Positions 63,143 to 64,000 of a stretch of DNA of 64,000 bases are shown piece after piece. The stretch lies in the NCBI GenBank assembly GCA_014379405.1, contig JACMLU010000028.1, positions 62,001 through 126,000 on the forward strand, in the 5' to 3' direction. Every line of letters begins with the position of its first letter. Within the stretch, counting starts at the first letter, position 1. The stretch is from Flavobacterium sp. (lineage in GTDB: Bacteria > Bacteroidota > Bacteroidia > Flavobacteriales > Flavobacteriaceae). A model generated the notes under the pieces. That model was given only the letters and a program-made list of their open reading frames with translations. It was not told where the DNA came from and did no database searches. A program made the position numbers and the translations under genes.

Positions 63143-64000
63143 TTATTTAAAAGCAGAAATCCCGGTAATATCCATTCCCGTAATCAACAGATGAATGTCA
63201 TGAGTTCCTTCATAAGTGATGACCGATTCTAAATTCATCATATGACGCATAATCGAATATTCGCCAGTGATTCCCATTCCGCCTAGCATTTGTCGGGCTT
63301 CACGAGCAATGTGAATCGCCATATCTACATTATTTCTTTTGGCCATTGAGATTTGTGCCGTCGTTGCTTTTCCTTCATTTCTCAAAACACCCAATCGCCA
63401 AGTCAGCAATTGTGCTTTGGTGATTTCGGTAATCATTTCAGCCAATTTTTTCTGTTGCAATTGTGTTCCAGCAATGGGTTTGTCAAATTGGATTCTTTCC
63501 TTGGCATAGCGCAAAGCGGTGTCGTAACAATCCATTGCAGCGCCAATGGCTCCCCAAGCAATTCCATAACGAGCCGAATCCAAACAACCAAGAGGCGCGC
63601 CCAATCCCGATTTGTTAGGCAAAATATTTTCTTTTGGCACTTTCACGTTGCCAAAAATCAATTCTCCAGTTGCCGATGCACGGAGTGACCATTTGTTATG
63701 TGTTTCGGGAGTTGTAAAACCCGCCATTCCACGTTCAACAATCAATCCGTGTATTCTTCCTGTTTCGTCTTTTGCCCAAACGATGGCAATATCAGCAAAA
63801 GGCGCATTCGAAATCCACATTTTGGCACCATTCAATAAATAATGGTCACCTTTATCCTTGAAATTAGTAATCATACTTCCTGGATCGGAACCATAATTGG
63901 GTTCGGTCAAGCCAAAGCAACCCATCCATTCTCCAGAAGCCAGTTTGGGTAAATATTTCAAGCGTTGTTCCTCGTTTCCATATTTCCAAATGGGATACAT
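63143..64000 (-). CDS. gcdH: Glutaryl-CoA dehydrogenase, C-terminal part
   Basis: 285 residues are visible and the 5' end lies beyond the window; full-length homologues are about 390 residues. Acyl-CoA dehydrogenase motifs: GCFGLTEPNYGSDPGSM, MWISNAPFADIAIVWA, SARYGIAWGAIGAAMDCYDT, RIQFDKPIAGTQLQQKKLAE. The ending VITYEGTHDIHLLITGMDIT carries the catalytic Glu and is typical of glutaryl-CoA dehydrogenase rather than other family members. It converts glutaryl-CoA to crotonyl-CoA in lysine/tryptophan breakdown with FAD. It converges on the AraC gene with 35 nt between them and marks the PUL boundary. Confidence 0.88.
   Translation of the reverse strand: MYPIWKYGNEEQRLKYLPKLASGEWMGCFGLTEPNYGSDPGSMITNFKDKGDHYLLNGAKMWISNAPFADIAIVWAKDETGRIHGLIVERGMAGFTTPETHNKWSLRASATGELIFGNVKVPKENILPNKSGLGAPLGCLDSARYGIAWGAIGAAMDCYDTALRYAKERIQFDKPIAGTQLQQKKLAEMITEITKAQLLTWRLGVLRNEGKATTAQISMAKRNNVDMAIHIAREARQMLGGMGITGEYSIMRHMMNLESVITYEGTHDIHLLITGMDITGISAFK

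Noticed and set aside
63115..63144. AACTAA/TTAGTT inverted repeat as bidirectional terminator between araC-type gene and gcdH
   Set aside because: Only six AT-rich pairs with an 18-nt loop, and it overlaps the gcdH stop codon; too weak to call.
1..64000. Insertion sequences, integrases, phage genes, tRNA or rRNA
   Set aside because: Looked for transposase-like ORFs, tRNA-like cloverleaf ends and rRNA sequence by eye; none recognised.

Overview
The window looks like a chromosomal segment of a Bacteroidetes bacterium, most likely a Flavobacterium. The reasons are a SusC/SusD pair, AT-rich gaps without Shine-Dalgarno motifs, many lipoprotein and Sec signal peptides, and dense short palindromic intergenic repeats of a kind familiar from Flavobacterium genomes. 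About 61 kb is one polysaccharide utilisation locus (PUL), with every gene on the minus strand. It ends on the right at a plus-strand AraC regulator (62160-63107) and a glutaryl-CoA dehydrogenase fragment (63143-64000). On the left it runs off the window inside a further secreted protein (1-435).

The enzymes point to pectin, especially rhamnogalacturonan (RG). In transcription order, right to left: a secreted beta-helix protein fused to a rhamnose/fucose-mutarotase-like domain, a Gfo/Idh/MocA oxidoreductase, an SSS symporter, a GH78-like rhamnosidase and two beta-propeller proteins (51.5-61.9 kb); GH2, GH106, a sialate-O-acetylesterase-type esterase and a DUF5703-type protein (40.9-51.5 kb); a multidomain PL1 lyase, GH127, an alpha/beta-hydrolase esterase and a CE8 pectin methylesterase (34.4-40.9 kb). 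Next come an 892-bp AT-rich gap and the core: SusC, SusD, PL1, DUF3826, PL1 and a 1061-aa beta-helix two-domain protein (20.4-33.5 kb). The left part (0-20.4 kb) holds GH140, GH28, a GH43-like protein, a large propeller protein, two GH78, an esterase, GH95, a six-hairpin lipoprotein, a BNR protein and a secreted TIM-barrel epimerase-like protein.

Inferred working model: CE8 and other esterases remove methyl and acetyl groups; PL1 and GH28 cut the homogalacturonan backbone; SusCD takes up oligosaccharides; GH78, GH106, GH95, GH140, GH127, GH2, GH43 and the beta-helix proteins strip rhamnose, fucose/galactose, apiose and arabinose side chains in the periplasm; the SSS symporter imports a released sugar or small oligosaccharide that the oxidoreductase may process. 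The combination GH140+GH106+GH127+GH95+GH78+GH2 with a GH141-like protein resembles characterised RG-II systems of Bacteroides. PL9/PL11 RG-lyases and GH105 were not seen and may lie to the left.

The most unusual features are the beta-helix/mutarotase fusion, the 1061-aa two-domain protein, the uncharacterised propeller proteins coupled to the symporter operon, and seven 33-nt nested palindromes. Five or six of the palindromes almost fill the gap between two consecutive genes. No tRNA, rRNA, CRISPR array, transposase or integrase was seen.
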